This document shows positions 28,275 through 38,007 of a stretch of DNA of 64,000 bases, piece by piece. Positions within the stretch are counted from its first letter, which is position 1. The number at the start of each line of letters is the position of its first letter. This DNA comes from Microbacterium sp. RU33B (GTDB lineage: Bacteria; Actinomycetota; Actinomycetes; Actinomycetales; Microbacteriaceae). The position numbers and the translations under genes are program-made. The notes beneath the pieces were generated by a model. The model was not told the origin of the DNA. It ran no database searches and saw only the letters and a list, made by a program, of their open reading frames with translations. The stretch is taken from positions 1,426,001 through 1,490,000 of the forward strand of contig NZ_FTPO01000001.1 of assembly GCF_900155915.1 (NCBI RefSeq), written 5' to 3'.

Positions 28275-28759
28275 GCGGCTTCCGACGAGGAAAGCGTCTC
28301 GGCATCGACGTCGGGAAGGCCCGCATCGGCGTCGCCCGGAGCGACCCGGACGGACTCCTCGCGACGCCGGTGGAGACCGTCGCGCGCACGGACGAATCGA
28401 TCGCCCGCATCCTGGTCCTCGCGGACGAGGAGGATGCCTTCGAGCTTCTCGTCGGCCTTCCGCTGAGCATGTCGGGCGCCGACACGGCCTCGACGGCCGA
28501 TGCGCGGGAGTTCGCCGCAGCGCTCGCCGAGGCATCCGTCCGCAGCGGATCGGACCGCGGCGTGCGCCTCGTCGACGAGCGGCTGAGCACCGTCTCGGCA
28601 CACGCGGCGCTGCGCCAGTCGGGCAGATCCCAGCGTTCGTCGCGTAGCATCGTGGATCAGATCGCCGCCGTCGTGCTGTTGCAACAGGCGATCGACTTCG
28701 AGAAAAGCCAAGGACGTCCCCCCGGAATCGCCGTCCTCGTGGACCAGGAGCCCGCCTGA
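28271..28759 (+). CDS. ruvX: Holliday-junction resolvase-like protein YqgF
   Basis: 162 residues with an RNase H-like fold. The N-terminus RLGIDVGKARIGVARSD carries the first catalytic aspartate and VDERLSTVSA the conserved acidic motif. Orthologues process the 5' end of pre-16S rRNA in E. coli; the older name refers to similarity with RuvC. Translationally coupled to alaS by four bases and followed by mltG one base after the stop, the usual alaS-yqgF-mltG order. Confidence 0.93.
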   Translation: MSGFRRGKRLGIDVGKARIGVARSDPDGLLATPVETVARTDESIARILVLADEEDAFELLVGLPLSMSGADTASTADAREFAAALAEASVRSGSDRGVRLVDERLSTVSAHAALRQSGRSQRSSRSIVDQIAAVVLLQQAIDFEKSQGRPPGIAVLVDQEPA

Positions 28760-28760
28760 C

Positions 28761-30476
28761 ATGCCCGAAACGACGCCGCCGTCCCCCGACGACCCGTTCG
28801 CAGAACTGTTCGGCAAGCTGCCCGACCCGCGTGCACGCGCGGCATCGCCGGGGTCGGATCCCGGGGGCGACTCCCGGCCGACCTCCGAGGCCCCGCTGTC
28901 GCGTCGAGCCGCCCGCGAGGCGGCCGGAGCCGCCGCTCCGGAGTCTGCGGCGGAGACGCCGACCGCTCCGGACGTCGCCACGCCTCCCGTGTCGACCGCG
29001 GGACAGTACCGCGCGTCCGCGGCGCCGGTGCCTCCCGCCTCCGACGAGCCCGAGACCTCCGAGCCGCCCGCGCGGCCGTATGCGAGGTCCGGCAACACGC
29101 CCCCGCACGGCACGCCCGCCGTCGCCGCGGCACCCGCTGATGCCGCGGCCGCGGCCGACCGCGCAACCGCGGCGACGGCCGAGCCCACCGCCGCGGTCGC
29201 GGCCGGCGCGGCGGTCGGGTCGGCCGACTTCGCGTCGATCTTCGCCGCCGAGGAGCCGGCGCGCTCGCCGGCGCGTCCTGCTCCGACGGGAAGCCTCGAC
29301 GACCTCTTCACCGGAGCCACCTCCACCGACGACATCGGCGCTCCGCCGCCTCCGAAGAACAAGCGCAAGCGACGCATCGGCGGATGGATCGCCTTCGGTG
29401 TCGTCCTGGTGCTGTTCGGCGGGATCGCCGCCGGCGGACTGTACGTGTGGACCACGTACGAGAGCCAGATCCGCGAGTTCATGGGCTGGGAGGAGCCGAA
29501 GGACTTCGAGGAGGGACTGGCGAACGGGGAGGCCCTGCTCACGATCGTCTCCGGCGACAACGGGCAGACGATCTCCCAGAGCCTCTTCGACGCCGGCGTC
29601 ACGAAGACTCCCGAGGCGTTCTACGAATACCTGATCGACGAAGGGCAGAATCCTCCGTTCGTGCCGGGACTGTTCAGGCTCCAGCGCGAGATGACCTCGG
29701 CGGCGGCGCTCGAGGCGATCCTGAACCCCGCGAACAAGCTGGAGAACCAGGCTCAGCTGCGCGAGGGTCTCACGCTCGAAGAGTCGCTCGTGGTTCTGTC
29801 GGAGTCCCTGAGCATCCCGCTCGAGGACTTCCAGGCCGCCGTCGCCGATCCGCTGGCGGTCGGTGTCTCACCCGACCCCGCCGTGGTGGCCGCGGGCGGA
29901 CAGCCGCTCGAAGGATGGCTGTACCCCGCGACGTACACGTTCGACCCGGGCGTGACGGCCACCGATGTCATCGGGCGCCTCGTCACGCAGACCCAGACGG
30001 TGCTGGGCAACCTCGGTGTACCGGAGGAGGACCGGCAGCGGGTCCTCACGATCGCATCGATCATCCAGCGCGAAGCGCGGTACGAGGTCGACATGCAGAA
30101 GGTCTCGCGCGTCATCCAGAACCGACTGGATCCCGCGATCTCCGACACCAACGGTCTGCTGCAGATGGACTCCACCGCCCAGTTCGGATACGGCGAGATG
30201 CACGACGGCACCGTGAGCTCGTCGGGGGAGGCCCTGCGCGATCCCAATCCGTGGAACACCTACGTCAACGTGGGGCTGCCGGTGGGTCCGATCGCCAACC
30301 CCGGCGAGGTCGCGATCGCGGCCGCGATGAGTCCCGCCGAGGGCGACTGGCAGTACTTCGTGACGGTCAACCTCGCCACGGGCGAGACGATCTTCACGTC
30401 GAACCTCGCCGATCACAACCGCGCGGTCGCTCAGTGGCAGCAGTGGTGCCGCGACAACCCCGACGGCGGATGCTGA
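28761..30476 (+). CDS. mltG: endolytic murein transglycosylase MltG
   Basis: Cuts nascent glycan strands in the membrane-proximal wall. The 571-residue protein has a 190-residue Ala/Pro-rich, probably disordered cytoplasmic region, a basic KNKRKRRIGG stop-transfer signal, one transmembrane helix (about 209-235), a LysM-like segment and the YceG catalytic domain. The catalytic glutamate is Glu438 in ASIIQREAR. The N-terminal extension is much longer than the short tail of E. coli MltG, which is common in actinobacteria. aroE begins four bases after the stop. Confidence 0.93.
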   Translation: MPETTPPSPDDPFAELFGKLPDPRARAASPGSDPGGDSRPTSEAPLSRRAAREAAGAAAPESAAETPTAPDVATPPVSTAGQYRASAAPVPPASDEPETSEPPARPYARSGNTPPHGTPAVAAAPADAAAAADRATAATAEPTAAVAAGAAVGSADFASIFAAEEPARSPARPAPTGSLDDLFTGATSTDDIGAPPPPKNKRKRRIGGWIAFGVVLVLFGGIAAGGLYVWTTYESQIREFMGWEEPKDFEEGLANGEALLTIVSGDNGQTISQSLFDAGVTKTPEAFYEYLIDEGQNPPFVPGLFRLQREMTSAAALEAILNPANKLENQAQLREGLTLEESLVVLSESLSIPLEDFQAAVADPLAVGVSPDPAVVAAGGQPLEGWLYPATYTFDPGVTATDVIGRLVTQTQTVLGNLGVPEEDRQRVLTIASIIQREARYEVDMQKVSRVIQNRLDPAISDTNGLLQMDSTAQFGYGEMHDGTVSSSGEALRDPNPWNTYVNVGLPVGPIANPGEVAIAAAMSPAEGDWQYFVTVNLATGETIFTSNLADHNRAVAQWQQWCRDNPDGGC

Positions 30477-30480
30477 CGGC

Positions 30481-31338
30481 GTGCTGAGCGCCGGCCAGAC
30501 GCGACTCGCGGTGTGGGGCGATCCGATCGCCCACAGTCGCTCACCGCAGCTCCACGCTGCGGCGTACGCGGTGCTCGGCCTGGACTGGACGTACGAGCGA
30601 CGCCGCGTGCGAGAAGACGAGTTCGTGGGCGCGGTCGCCGGTCTGGATGCCGGATGGCGCGGCCTGTCGTGCACGATGCCCCTGAAGTCCGTCGCCTTCG
30701 CCACGAGCGTCGAGCGCGAGCGGCGCGCGGAGCTCACCGGCGCTGTGAACACCGTGCTCCTCGACTCCGACGGCCCTCGCGGCTTCAACACCGACGTGGG
30801 CGGCCTCGTACGGGCCCTGGCCGACGACGACATCCTCGGACTGGAGACGGCCCGGATCGTCGGAGCGGGCGCGACCGCCACCTCGGCACTGGTCGCACTC
30901 GCCGAGCTGGGCGCGCGCCGAGTCGAGGTCGTGGCACGCAGGCCCGAAGCGGTGGCGCCGCTGCGCGAACTGGGCGACCGGCTCGCCGTCGACGTCGTCG
31001 CGGTCCCGTTCGCCTCCGGGCCCGCGGCAGAGGTCCCCGTCACGATCGCCACCCTTCCGGGCGACGCGCCGGTGCCGGATGCCGTCGCCGACGCCCTCGC
31101 CGCCTCCGGCGGGCTCCTCCTCGACGTCGTCTACGGCCACTGGCCGACGTCTCTGGCTGCGGCCTGGGAGCGCGCGGGCGGGCGGGCGCGCGACGGGCTC
31201 GGGATGCTGCTGCACCAGGCGCTGCTCCAGGTGCGGGTCTTCACGTCGGGAGACGTCGCGTCGGCCCTGCCGCGCGAACCCGAAGTGTTCGCCGCGATGC
31301 GCACGGCCGTCACAGAGAGCGCGAGCGACGCGACCTGA
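30481..31338 (+). CDS. aroE: shikimate dehydrogenase
   Basis: Reduces 3-dehydroshikimate to shikimate. 285 residues with the substrate pocket [17 protein letters not shown], the catalytic lysine in [15 protein letters not shown], and a Rossmann nucleotide-binding glycine loop ([14 protein letters not shown]). GTG start. It heads a run of shikimate-pathway genes (aroE, aroC, aroK, aroB, aroQ), transcribed with mltG. Confidence 0.93.
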   Translation: MLSAGQTRLAVWGDPIAHSRSPQLHAAAYAVLGLDWTYERRRVREDEFVGAVAGLDAGWRGLSCTMPLKSVAFATSVERERRAELTGAVNTVLLDSDGPRGFNTDVGGLVRALADDDILGLETARIVGAGATATSALVALAELGARRVEVVARRPEAVAPLRELGDRLAVDVVAVPFASGPAAEVPVTIATLPGDAPVPDAVADALAASGGLLLDVVYGHWPTSLAAAWERAGGRARDGLGMLLHQALLQVRVFTSGDVASALPREPEVFAAMRTAVTESASDAT

Positions 31339-31363
31339 CCGCGGCGCGTGGGAGACTGGACGA

Positions 31364-32605
31364 ATGCTCCGCGTGCTCACGGCCGGCGAATCCCACGGCC
31401 CCGAACTCGTCGCCATCATGGAGGGTCTGCCTGCGGGCGTCCCCGTGTCTCGCGCCGCGATCCAAGCCGACCTCGCTCGACGCAAGCTCGGCTACGGCCG
31501 CGGCTCGCGCATGAAGTTCGAGGAGGACGAGCTCACGCTCTCGTCGGGCGTGCGTCACGGACTCTCTCTCGGCAGCCCGATCGCCCTGCGCATCGGCAAC
31601 ACCGAGTGGCCCAAGTGGGTCGAGGTCATGAGCCCCGATCCCGTCGAGCTCACCGACATGTCGCGCGGCCGCGGCGCCGCGCTCACGCGCCCCCGCCCCG
31701 GGCACGCCGACCTCGTCGGCATGCAGAAGTACGGGTTCGACGAGGCGCGCCCCATCCTCGAACGCGCGAGTGCCCGTGAGACGGCCGCCCGCGTCGCCCT
31801 CGGTGCGGTCGCGCGCGGATTCCTGTCGGAGCTCGGCATCCGTCTCGTCTCGCACACGCTGTCGATCGGGCCGGTGCGCGTCCCGGAGGGCGCTGCGCTG
31901 CCCACGCCCGACGATGTCGACGCGCTCGACGCCGACCCGTTGCGCTGCTTCGACGCGGAGACCAGCGCGGCCATGGTCGCCGAGGTCGACGACGCGAAGA
32001 AGTCCGGCGACACGCTGGGCGGCATCGTCGAGGTGCTCGCCTACGGGCTGCCGCCCGGACTCGGCTCGCACGTGCACTGGGACCGCCGACTCGACGCCAA
32101 GCTCGCGCAGGCGCTCATGAGCATCCAGGCGATCAAGGGCGTCGAGGTCGGCGACGGGTTCGAGACCACGCGTCGCCGCGGATCCCGCGCCCACGACGAG
32201 CTGTACGCCACCGGCGACGGGATCACCCGCGGCTCCGACAAGGCCGGCGGAACCGAGGGCGGGATGTCGACGGGCACCGTGCTGCGGGTGCGCGCCGGCA
32301 TGAAGCCCATCGCCACCGTCCCCCGCGCGCTGCCCACGGTCGACATCGCCACGGGCGACGCCGCCGCCGCGCACCACCAGCGCTCCGACGTGTGCGCGGT
32401 CCCCGCTGCCGGCGTCGTGGCCGAGGCGATGGTCGCCGTCGTGCTGGCCGACGTCGTGCTCGAGAAGTTCGGGGGCGACAGCGTCGCCGAGACCCGACGC
32501 AACCTCGAGGGCTACCTCGCCGCCATCCCGGGGACGCTCCGCACGAGCACCGAGAGCGATGCGTCGCTCCGTGCCGAAAGCGCCGCCGACCCCGCCTCAG
32601 AATGA
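31364..32605 (+). CDS. aroC: chorismate synthase
   Basis: Last step of the shikimate pathway, converting EPSP to chorismate with reduced FMN. 413 residues beginning [24 protein letters not shown], with the family signatures [17 protein letters not shown] and [10 protein letters not shown] possible -10 like GAGACT lies six bases before the ATG. Its stop overlaps the aroK start (ATGA). Confidence 0.95.
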   Translation: MLRVLTAGESHGPELVAIMEGLPAGVPVSRAAIQADLARRKLGYGRGSRMKFEEDELTLSSGVRHGLSLGSPIALRIGNTEWPKWVEVMSPDPVELTDMSRGRGAALTRPRPGHADLVGMQKYGFDEARPILERASARETAARVALGAVARGFLSELGIRLVSHTLSIGPVRVPEGAALPTPDDVDALDADPLRCFDAETSAAMVAEVDDAKKSGDTLGGIVEVLAYGLPPGLGSHVHWDRRLDAKLAQALMSIQAIKGVEVGDGFETTRRRGSRAHDELYATGDGITRGSDKAGGTEGGMSTGTVLRVRAGMKPIATVPRALPTVDIATGDAAAAHHQRSDVCAVPAAGVVAEAMVAVVLADVVLEKFGGDSVAETRRNLEGYLAAIPGTLRTSTESDASLRAESAADPASE

Positions 32606-33114
32606 CCGCGATCGTCCTCATCGGACCGATGGGCGCCGGGAAGACCAGCATCGGCCGTCGTGTCGCGCGGTCGCTCGGCCTTCCGTTCACCGACACCGAC
32701 AAGGTGGTCGTGCGCGACCACGGACCGATCCCCGCCCTGTTCGAGACCCATGGCGAGAGCCACTTCCGCGCCCTCGAGCGCGCGGCGGTGGTCGACGCGC
32801 TGACGGGCGGCGGCGTGGTGGCCCTGGGCGGGGGAGCGGTGCTCGACGCCGACACACGAGCCGACCTCGCAGACCACCGCGTCGTGCTGCTGACCGTGGC
32901 CCCGCACATCGTCGCCTCGCGGATCGGCGGAAGCGACCGCCCGCTGCTGGCCGGGGAGGACCCCCTGGCGCGGTGGTCGCGCATCTACGCCGAGCGACGC
33001 CCGGTGTACGAGAGCGTCGCCGACGTCGCGTTCGACACGTCGTCGGGTCCTCTCGCAGGCGTCGTCGCCCAGATCGTGGACTGGATCCAGACGCAGCCCC
33101 AGGAGGACTCATGA
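32602..33114 (+). CDS. aroK: shikimate kinase
   Basis: Phosphorylates shikimate at O3. 170 residues with the P-loop [13 protein letters not shown] (about 8-20), the shikimate-binding DTD (about 31-33) and the lid arginines in [12 protein letters not shown]. Overlaps both aroC and aroB by four bases, so the three are coupled. Confidence 0.94.
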   Translation: MTAIVLIGPMGAGKTSIGRRVARSLGLPFTDTDKVVVRDHGPIPALFETHGESHFRALERAAVVDALTGGGVVALGGGAVLDADTRADLADHRVVLLTVAPHIVASRIGGSDRPLLAGEDPLARWSRIYAERRPVYESVADVAFDTSSGPLAGVVAQIVDWIQTQPQEDS

Positions 33115-34193
33115 CCGAGACGACGACCATCTCCGTATCCGGCGACGCCGGCTACGACATCACGATCGGGCGCGGCATCCTGGATCGCGTCGGCGAGGCG
33201 CTCGCCCCGGCCGTGCGCAAGTTCCTCGTGGTGCACCCGCCGACCCTCACCGCGCAGGCGGGCGAGCTGCGCGAGCGGCTCATGGCCGACGGGTCCCGAG
33301 AGGTGCTCCTCGCCGAGATCCCGGATGCCGAAGCAGGCAAGCGCATCGAAGTGGCCGCGTTCTGCTGGCAGGTCATGGGCAAGGCCGACTTCACCCGCAC
33401 GGATGCCGTCGTCGGATTCGGCGGCGGCGCGGTCACCGACCTCGCCGGCTTCGTCGCGGCGACCTGGCTGCGCGGCATCCAGGTCGTGCAGGTGCCGACC
33501 ACCGTGCTCGGCATGGTCGATGCCGCCGTGGGAGGAAAGACCGGCGTCAACACCGCCGAGGGCAAGAACCTCGTGGGCGCCTTCTGGGCTCCCGCCCACG
33601 TCGTGTGCGACCTCGCGCTGCTCGACACGCTCTCGCGCAACGAGGCGGTCGCCGGGTTCGCGGAAGTGGTCAAGGCCGGGTTCATCTGGCATCCCGAGAT
33701 CCTCGATCTCATCGAGGCCGATCCCGAGCGCGCCGTCGACCCGTCGACGCCGGAGTTCCGACGTTCGATCGAGCTCGCGATCGACATGAAGGCCCGGGTC
33801 GTGGGGGAGGACTTCCGCGAGGGCGGACTGCGCGAAGTCCTCAACTACGGCCACACGCTCGGGCACGCGATCGAGCACGCCGAGCGCTACCGCTGGCGTC
33901 ACGGCGCCGCCGTGTCGGTCGGCATGGTGTTCGCCGCCGAGCTCTCGCGCCTGGCCGGACGACTTCCGGATGCCGTCGCCCAGCGCCACCGCGACATCCT
34001 CGACCTCCTCGGCCTGCCGACGACCTACCGTCCCGGCGGATGGCCGCAGCTGCTGGCGACGATGCAGCGCGACAAGAAGAGCCGCGGCGGGATGCTGCGA
34101 TTCATCGTCCTCGACGACATCGCCCGCCCGACGGTGCTGCAGGCCCCCGATGAGTCGCTGCTGTTCGCGGCCTACCAGGAGATCGCGGGGTGA
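33111..34193 (+). CDS. aroB: 3-dehydroquinate synthase
   Basis: Second step of the pathway: DAHP to 3-dehydroquinate with NAD and a divalent metal. 360 residues with the NAD site [21 protein letters not shown], the [18 protein letters not shown] loop, and metal ligands Glu in [13 protein letters not shown] and His in [18 protein letters not shown] lies four bases before the ATG. The GNAT gene overlaps its stop. Confidence 0.96.
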   Translation: MTETTTISVSGDAGYDITIGRGILDRVGEALAPAVRKFLVVHPPTLTAQAGELRERLMADGSREVLLAEIPDAEAGKRIEVAAFCWQVMGKADFTRTDAVVGFGGGAVTDLAGFVAATWLRGIQVVQVPTTVLGMVDAAVGGKTGVNTAEGKNLVGAFWAPAHVVCDLALLDTLSRNEAVAGFAEVVKAGFIWHPEILDLIEADPERAVDPSTPEFRRSIELAIDMKARVVGEDFREGGLREVLNYGHTLGHAIEHAERYRWRHGAAVSVGMVFAAELSRLAGRLPDAVAQRHRDILDLLGLPTTYRPGGWPQLLATMQRDKKSRGGMLRFIVLDDIARPTVLQAPDESLLFAAYQEIAG

Positions 34194-34741
34194 CATCGGC
34201 CGCATCGGTGCGCCGGGTGCGCCTGCACGAGTGGCGCGAGGTGCGGGATCTGCGCATCGAGGCCGTCGGCGATCCCGACGCATCGATCGCCTTCCTCACG
34301 ACCACCGCCGAGGAGCTCGCGCGCGGCGACGCCTTCTGGCAGGCGCGCACCGCGGGGGCGGCGATGGGGGAGTCCGGAGCCCAGTTCGTGGCCATCGTGG
34401 ATGACGCCTGGGTCGGCAGCGCGACGGTGCTGCTGCGCGAACCCGGAAGCCGCGATCATCTCGGCCAGGAGGTCGTCGTCCGGCGTGCCGACGTCGTCGG
34501 CGTGTACCTCTCGCCCGCGCATCGCGGGCGCGGCATCCTGGGCGAGCTCTTCGCCGGCGCAGCGGAGTTCGCCGCCGGACGCGGAACCGACGCGCTCACG
34601 CTCGACGTGCACACCGAGAACCTCCGGGCGCAGGCGGCGTACCGCAAGCTCGGCTTCACGCCGACCGGGGTGACGTTCACGAGTGTCATCGGTCCGGAGC
34701 TCGAGATGCGCCGGCCGTTCCGCGCAGCGGTGCCCGGCTAG
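34190..34741 (+). CDS. GNAT-family acetyltransferase
   Basis: 183 residues. The acetyl-CoA site is recognisable as [17 protein letters not shown], motif A of the GNAT fold, followed by [19 protein letters not shown] (motif B). The N-terminal 60 residues position the substrate. GTG overlaps the aroB stop. It interrupts the aro genes; the acceptor substrate is unknown and need not be linked to aromatic synthesis. Its stop codon doubles as the start of the aroQ -10 box. Confidence 0.85.
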   Translation: MTSAASVRRVRLHEWREVRDLRIEAVGDPDASIAFLTTTAEELARGDAFWQARTAGAAMGESGAQFVAIVDDAWVGSATVLLREPGSRDHLGQEVVVRRADVVGVYLSPAHRGRGILGELFAGAAEFAAGRGTDALTLDVHTENLRAQAAYRKLGFTPTGVTFTSVIGPELEMRRPFRAAVPG

Positions 34742-34744
34742 GGT
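34739..34744 (+). promoter_or_regulatory. -10 box TAGGGT of aroQ
   Basis: TAGGGT uses the stop codon of the GNAT gene and lies six bases before GTG 34751 with no ribosome binding site, so aroQ may also be made from a leaderless mRNA. Confidence 0.45.
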
Positions 34745-34750
34745 GATCGC

Positions 34751-35206
34751 GTGACCGAACGCCGCCTCCTGCTCGTCAACGGACCCAACCTCAACCTGCT
34801 CGGCACACGCGAGCCCGAGGTGTACGGCACGGCGACGCTCGCCGACGTCGTCCAGATCGCGACGGATGCCGCGGCATCCCGCGGCTTCGTCGTGCGCGCC
34901 GTCCAGAGCAACCACGAGGGCGTGCTGATCGACGCGATCCACGCGGCCCGCGAGGACTGCGCCGGGATCGTGATCAACCCCGGCGGCCTCACGCACACCT
35001 CCGTCGTGCTGCGCGACGCCCTCGCCGGCGTCGCGCTCTCCGTCGCCGAAGTCCACATCTCCGACGTCGGGAAGCGCGAGGAGTTCCGCCACTTCTCGTA
35101 CGTCGCGGATGTCGCGATCGTGCACGTCGTCGGCGAAGGCGTCGCAGGCTACGCGAAGGCCGTGACGCTCCTCGTCGACGCGCTCACCGGTCACGCCGAA
35201 GGCTGA
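34751..35206 (+). CDS. aroQ: type II 3-dehydroquinate dehydratase
   Basis: Dehydrates 3-dehydroquinate to 3-dehydroshikimate. 151 residues, within the normal size of the dodecameric type II enzyme. NGPNLNLLGTREPEVYG holds the catalytic tyrosine and arginine; NPGGLTHTSVVLRDAL and the histidine in AEVHISD complete the active site. With aroB, aroE, aroK and aroC present, the window lacks only the DAHP synthase and EPSP synthase steps. Confidence 0.95.
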   Translation: MTERRLLLVNGPNLNLLGTREPEVYGTATLADVVQIATDAAASRGFVVRAVQSNHEGVLIDAIHAAREDCAGIVINPGGLTHTSVVLRDALAGVALSVAEVHISDVGKREEFRHFSYVADVAIVHVVGEGVAGYAKAVTLLVDALTGHAEG

Positions 35207-35255
35207 CGCGGCCCGCCGGGAGCGTGCGGCCGAGGGCACCCGCCGCGGCATCCCG

Positions 35256-35261
35256 TAGAAT
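35256..35261 (+). promoter_or_regulatory. -10 box TAGAAT of efp
   Basis: TAGAAT would give a leader of about 65 bases ahead of efp. The efp gene starts 128 bases after the aroQ stop, so it has its own promoter. Confidence 0.5.
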
Positions 35262-35333
35262 CGAACGTCGGCGCTCAGCGTCGCTTCGGCGCTCGCCGCA
35301 TCCTCGCTTCACACGAACGGACATCTTCGACCC

Positions 35334-35894
35334 ATGGCATCGACTGCAGACATCAAGAACGGCGTCGTCCTCAGCATCGACGGCCAGCTCTGGAACGTCA
35401 TCGAGTTCCAGCACGTCAAGCCGGGCAAGGGCGGTGCGTTCGTGCGCACCAAGCTCAAGAACGTCGTCTCGGGCAAGGTCGTCGACCGCACCTACAACGC
35501 TGGCGCCAAGATCGAGATCGAGAACGTCGATCGCCGCGACTTCACGTACCTCTACAACGACGGCGACGGCTACGTCTTCATGGATGTCGCCGACTACGAC
35601 CAGCTGACGGTCGGCGCCGGCACCGTCGGAGACGCCGCCAACTTCCTGCTCGAGAACCAGCAGGTGCAGATCGCTCTGAACAACGGCAACCCGCTCTACA
35701 TCGAGCTCCCCGCCTCCGTCGTGCTGGAGATCACCTACACCGAGCCCGGCCTGCAGGGCGACCGTTCGTCGGCCGGCACCAAGGCGGCCACGCTGGAGAC
35801 CGGCTACGAGATCCAGGTCCCGCTCTTCGTCGAGCAGGGCACGAAGGTCAAGGTCGACACCCGCACGGGCGACTACCTCGGCCGCGTCAGCTGA
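35334..35894 (+). CDS. efp: translation elongation factor P
   Basis: Relieves ribosome stalling at polyproline. 186 residues with three beta-barrel domains. The tip loop of domain I reads KPGKGGAF with the functional lysine at position 32, equivalent to E. coli Lys34. Neither epmA nor epmB is visible nearby, consistent with reports that actinobacterial EF-P works unmodified. nusB starts three bases after its stop. Confidence 0.96.
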   Translation: MASTADIKNGVVLSIDGQLWNVIEFQHVKPGKGGAFVRTKLKNVVSGKVVDRTYNAGAKIEIENVDRRDFTYLYNDGDGYVFMDVADYDQLTVGAGTVGDAANFLLENQQVQIALNNGNPLYIELPASVVLEITYTEPGLQGDRSSAGTKAATLETGYEIQVPLFVEQGTKVKVDTRTGDYLGRVS

Positions 35895-35897
35895 CGA

Positions 35898-36308
35898 GTG
35901 AGCGCACGCAGCAAGGCGCGCAAGCGCGCCCTCGACATCCTCTTCCAGTCCGACATCCGCGGTGACGAGCTCGGCGTGACGCTCGCCGCCGAAGCCAAGC
36001 GCGCGGCGGGAGAGCCCTCGCGGGAGTCCTCGTGGCTCTACGCCCGCGACATCGTCGACGGCGTCATCGACAACCGCGACGCCATCGACGAGCAGATCAC
36101 GACCTTCGCGAAGGACTGGTCGCTCGCGCGCATGCCCGCTGTCGACCGGGCGGTGCTCCGCATCGGCGTGTGGGAGCTGCTCTACAACGACGAGGTGCCG
36201 GCCGCCGTCGCGATCGACGAGGCCGTCGAACTCGCGAAGGAGTTCTCGACCGACGACTCGGGCGCCTTCGTGCACGGAGTGCTCGGGCGCATCGCCCGCT
36301 CCAGCTGA
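35898..36308 (+). CDS. nusB: transcription antitermination factor NusB
   Basis: Binds boxA RNA with NusE(S10) in rRNA antitermination. 136 residues, all-helical, with the arginine-rich SARSKARKRALDILFQSD start and the C-terminal PAAVAIDEAVELAKEFS and AFVHGVLGRI motifs. GTG start. The efp-nusB pair is a common bacterial order and ends at a strong hairpin. Confidence 0.95.
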   Translation: MSARSKARKRALDILFQSDIRGDELGVTLAAEAKRAAGEPSRESSWLYARDIVDGVIDNRDAIDEQITTFAKDWSLARMPAVDRAVLRIGVWELLYNDEVPAAVAIDEAVELAKEFSTDDSGAFVHGVLGRIARSS

Positions 36309-36312
36309 ACTC

Positions 36313-36350
36313 GACGAAGGGCCGGATGCCTCGGCATCCGGCCCTTCGTC
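36313..36350 (+). terminator. terminator after nusB
   Basis: An 18 bp perfect stem, GACGAAGGGCCGGATGCC (36313-36330) with 36333-36350, around a two-base loop. Its centre is the word GGATGCCTCGGCATCC, also found in pyrF at 47899-47914. Confidence 0.88.
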
Positions 36351-36392
36351 ATTCCCACGGCCGGGCCTTCCGGGGTCGTACGAGGCCTCGCG

Positions 36393-36398
36393 TAGACT
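36393..36398 (+). promoter_or_regulatory. -10 box TAGACT of the MBL/Rieske gene
   Basis: TAGACT lies 28 bases ahead of ATG 36427; the leader ends in the ribosome binding site CAGGAGG. Confidence 0.5.
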
Positions 36399-36426
36399 CG
36401 TGAGCTGTTCGACACAGGAGGATCGC

Positions 36427-38001
36427 ATGCGGATCACGGGCCTCGGCCACGCCGGAATGTTCATCGAGACGGCAGGGGGGAGCATCCTGTGCGACCCCGT
36501 CGTCGGACCGACGTTCTTCGGCTCGTGGTTCCCGTTCCCCGACAACCGCGCGCTCGACTGGGAGCGGTTCGGCAAGGCCGACTTCCTGTACGTCTCGCAC
36601 CGCCACCGCGACCACTTCGACCCGGCCCTGATGCAGCGGGTCATCCCGAAAGACATCAAGGTTCTGCTGCCCGACTACCCGACCGACGACCTGGAGAACG
36701 ACCTCCGAGCGCTCGGGTACGACAACATCATCTACACGCAGGCGGGCGTCCCCCTCGAGTTCGGCGACCTCAAGATCATGGTGACGCCGCTGCGAGCCCC
36801 CTCCGACGGACCGATCGGCGACTCGTCGCTCAGCGTCGACGACGGCACCGCGAGCATCCTGAACCAGAACGACTCGCACCCGCTCGACCTCGAGGCCCTC
36901 CTGGGCTTCAGCAAGCCGGAGGCGTACTTCACGCAGGTCTCGGGCGCGATCTGGTGGCCCATGGTCTACGACCTGCCGCAGGACTCGAAGCAGAACTTCG
37001 CCCGGCTGAAGCGCGATGCGCAGAACAAGCGCGCGATGTACTACATCGAGAAGGTGGACGCCCCCCACGTGTTCCCGATGGCGGGGCCGCCGATGTTCCT
37101 GCGCGAAGAGCTGTTCCGCTACAACGGCTACGGGCTCGAAGACGACTCGATCTTCACCGATCAGCGCCAGTTCCTCGCGCACATGAAGGAGCAGCGCCCC
37201 GAGCAGAAGGGGTACGAGTTCGTCCCCGGAACGGTCGTCGAACTCGACAACGGCGAGATCTCGGTCACCCAGAGCCTGTACACACAGGCCGAGATCGATC
37301 GCGTCTTCGACGACAAGTGGGCCTACCTGGCCGAGCAGCGCGACTCCCGCCAGGACGAGGTGCGGGCCGAAGAGGCATCCCGCGCCCCCGTCCTCCCGCC
37401 GCAGGAGATGCTGGCCGCCATCAAGGAATGGTGGGAGCCGCTCCTGCGCCGCGGCCGCACGATCCGCAACGGCGTCGGCGGCAACGTGCGGTTCCGCATC
37501 GGCGATCTCGACATGGTCGTGGACTTCCCGAAGGCCAAGGTCCGCGAGTACGCCGGCGAGGAGTGCATCTACTGGTACACGATCCCCGCCGACCTCGTCT
37601 CGACGAACATCCGCGATCACGAGATCGACTGGTCGAACTCGATCTTCCTGTCGATGCAGTTCGAGGTGGGGCGCAGCGGCAAGTTCAACGAGTTCCTCAC
37701 GACCTTCCTCAAGTGCCTGTCGCGCGACCGCATCGAGTACGTCGAGAACTGGTACTCGGAGCAGACCGACCAGACCGAGGACGCGCAGCTGGGGGACTGG
37801 ATCGTGCAGCGCCGGTGCCCGCACCTGCGCGCCGACCTCACGAAGACCGGCAAGATCGAAGACGGCGTGCTCACCTGCTCGCTGCACGACTGGAGCTGGG
37901 ACCTCGCGAGCGGCAAGTGCCTGACGAGCCAGGGCCACCCGATCCGTGCGACCCAGGTGGAGGACGACCTCCACCGCGCCGCCACCGCGCCTGCCGCCTG
38001 A
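36427..38001 (+). CDS. metallo-beta-lactamase-fold protein with C-terminal Rieske [2Fe-2S] domain
   Basis: A 524-residue fusion. The N-terminal half (about 1-300) is an UlaG/CMAH-like MBL fold with the metal motif His58-x-His60-x-Asp62-His63 (SHRHRDH). A middle region (about 340-450) of helices and sheet is followed by a Rieske domain with ligands Cys464-Pro-His466 and Cys484-x2-His487. The pairing of an MBL fold with a Rieske cluster recalls CMP-N-acetylneuraminate hydroxylase (CMAH), but there the Rieske domain is N-terminal, so this is a permuted relative. Probably an iron-sulfur oxygenase or hydroxylase acting on an unknown substrate. It is convergent with the radical SAM gene, six bases away. 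Confidence 0.78.
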   Translation: MRITGLGHAGMFIETAGGSILCDPVVGPTFFGSWFPFPDNRALDWERFGKADFLYVSHRHRDHFDPALMQRVIPKDIKVLLPDYPTDDLENDLRALGYDNIIYTQAGVPLEFGDLKIMVTPLRAPSDGPIGDSSLSVDDGTASILNQNDSHPLDLEALLGFSKPEAYFTQVSGAIWWPMVYDLPQDSKQNFARLKRDAQNKRAMYYIEKVDAPHVFPMAGPPMFLREELFRYNGYGLEDDSIFTDQRQFLAHMKEQRPEQKGYEFVPGTVVELDNGEISVTQSLYTQAEIDRVFDDKWAYLAEQRDSRQDEVRAEEASRAPVLPPQEMLAAIKEWWEPLLRRGRTIRNGVGGNVRFRIGDLDMVVDFPKAKVREYAGEECIYWYTIPADLVSTNIRDHEIDWSNSIFLSMQFEVGRSGKFNEFLTTFLKCLSRDRIEYVENWYSEQTDQTEDAQLGDWIVQRRCPHLRADLTKTGKIEDGVLTCSLHDWSWDLASGKCLTSQGHPIRATQVEDDLHRAATAPAA

Positions 38002-38007
38002 CCCGCC

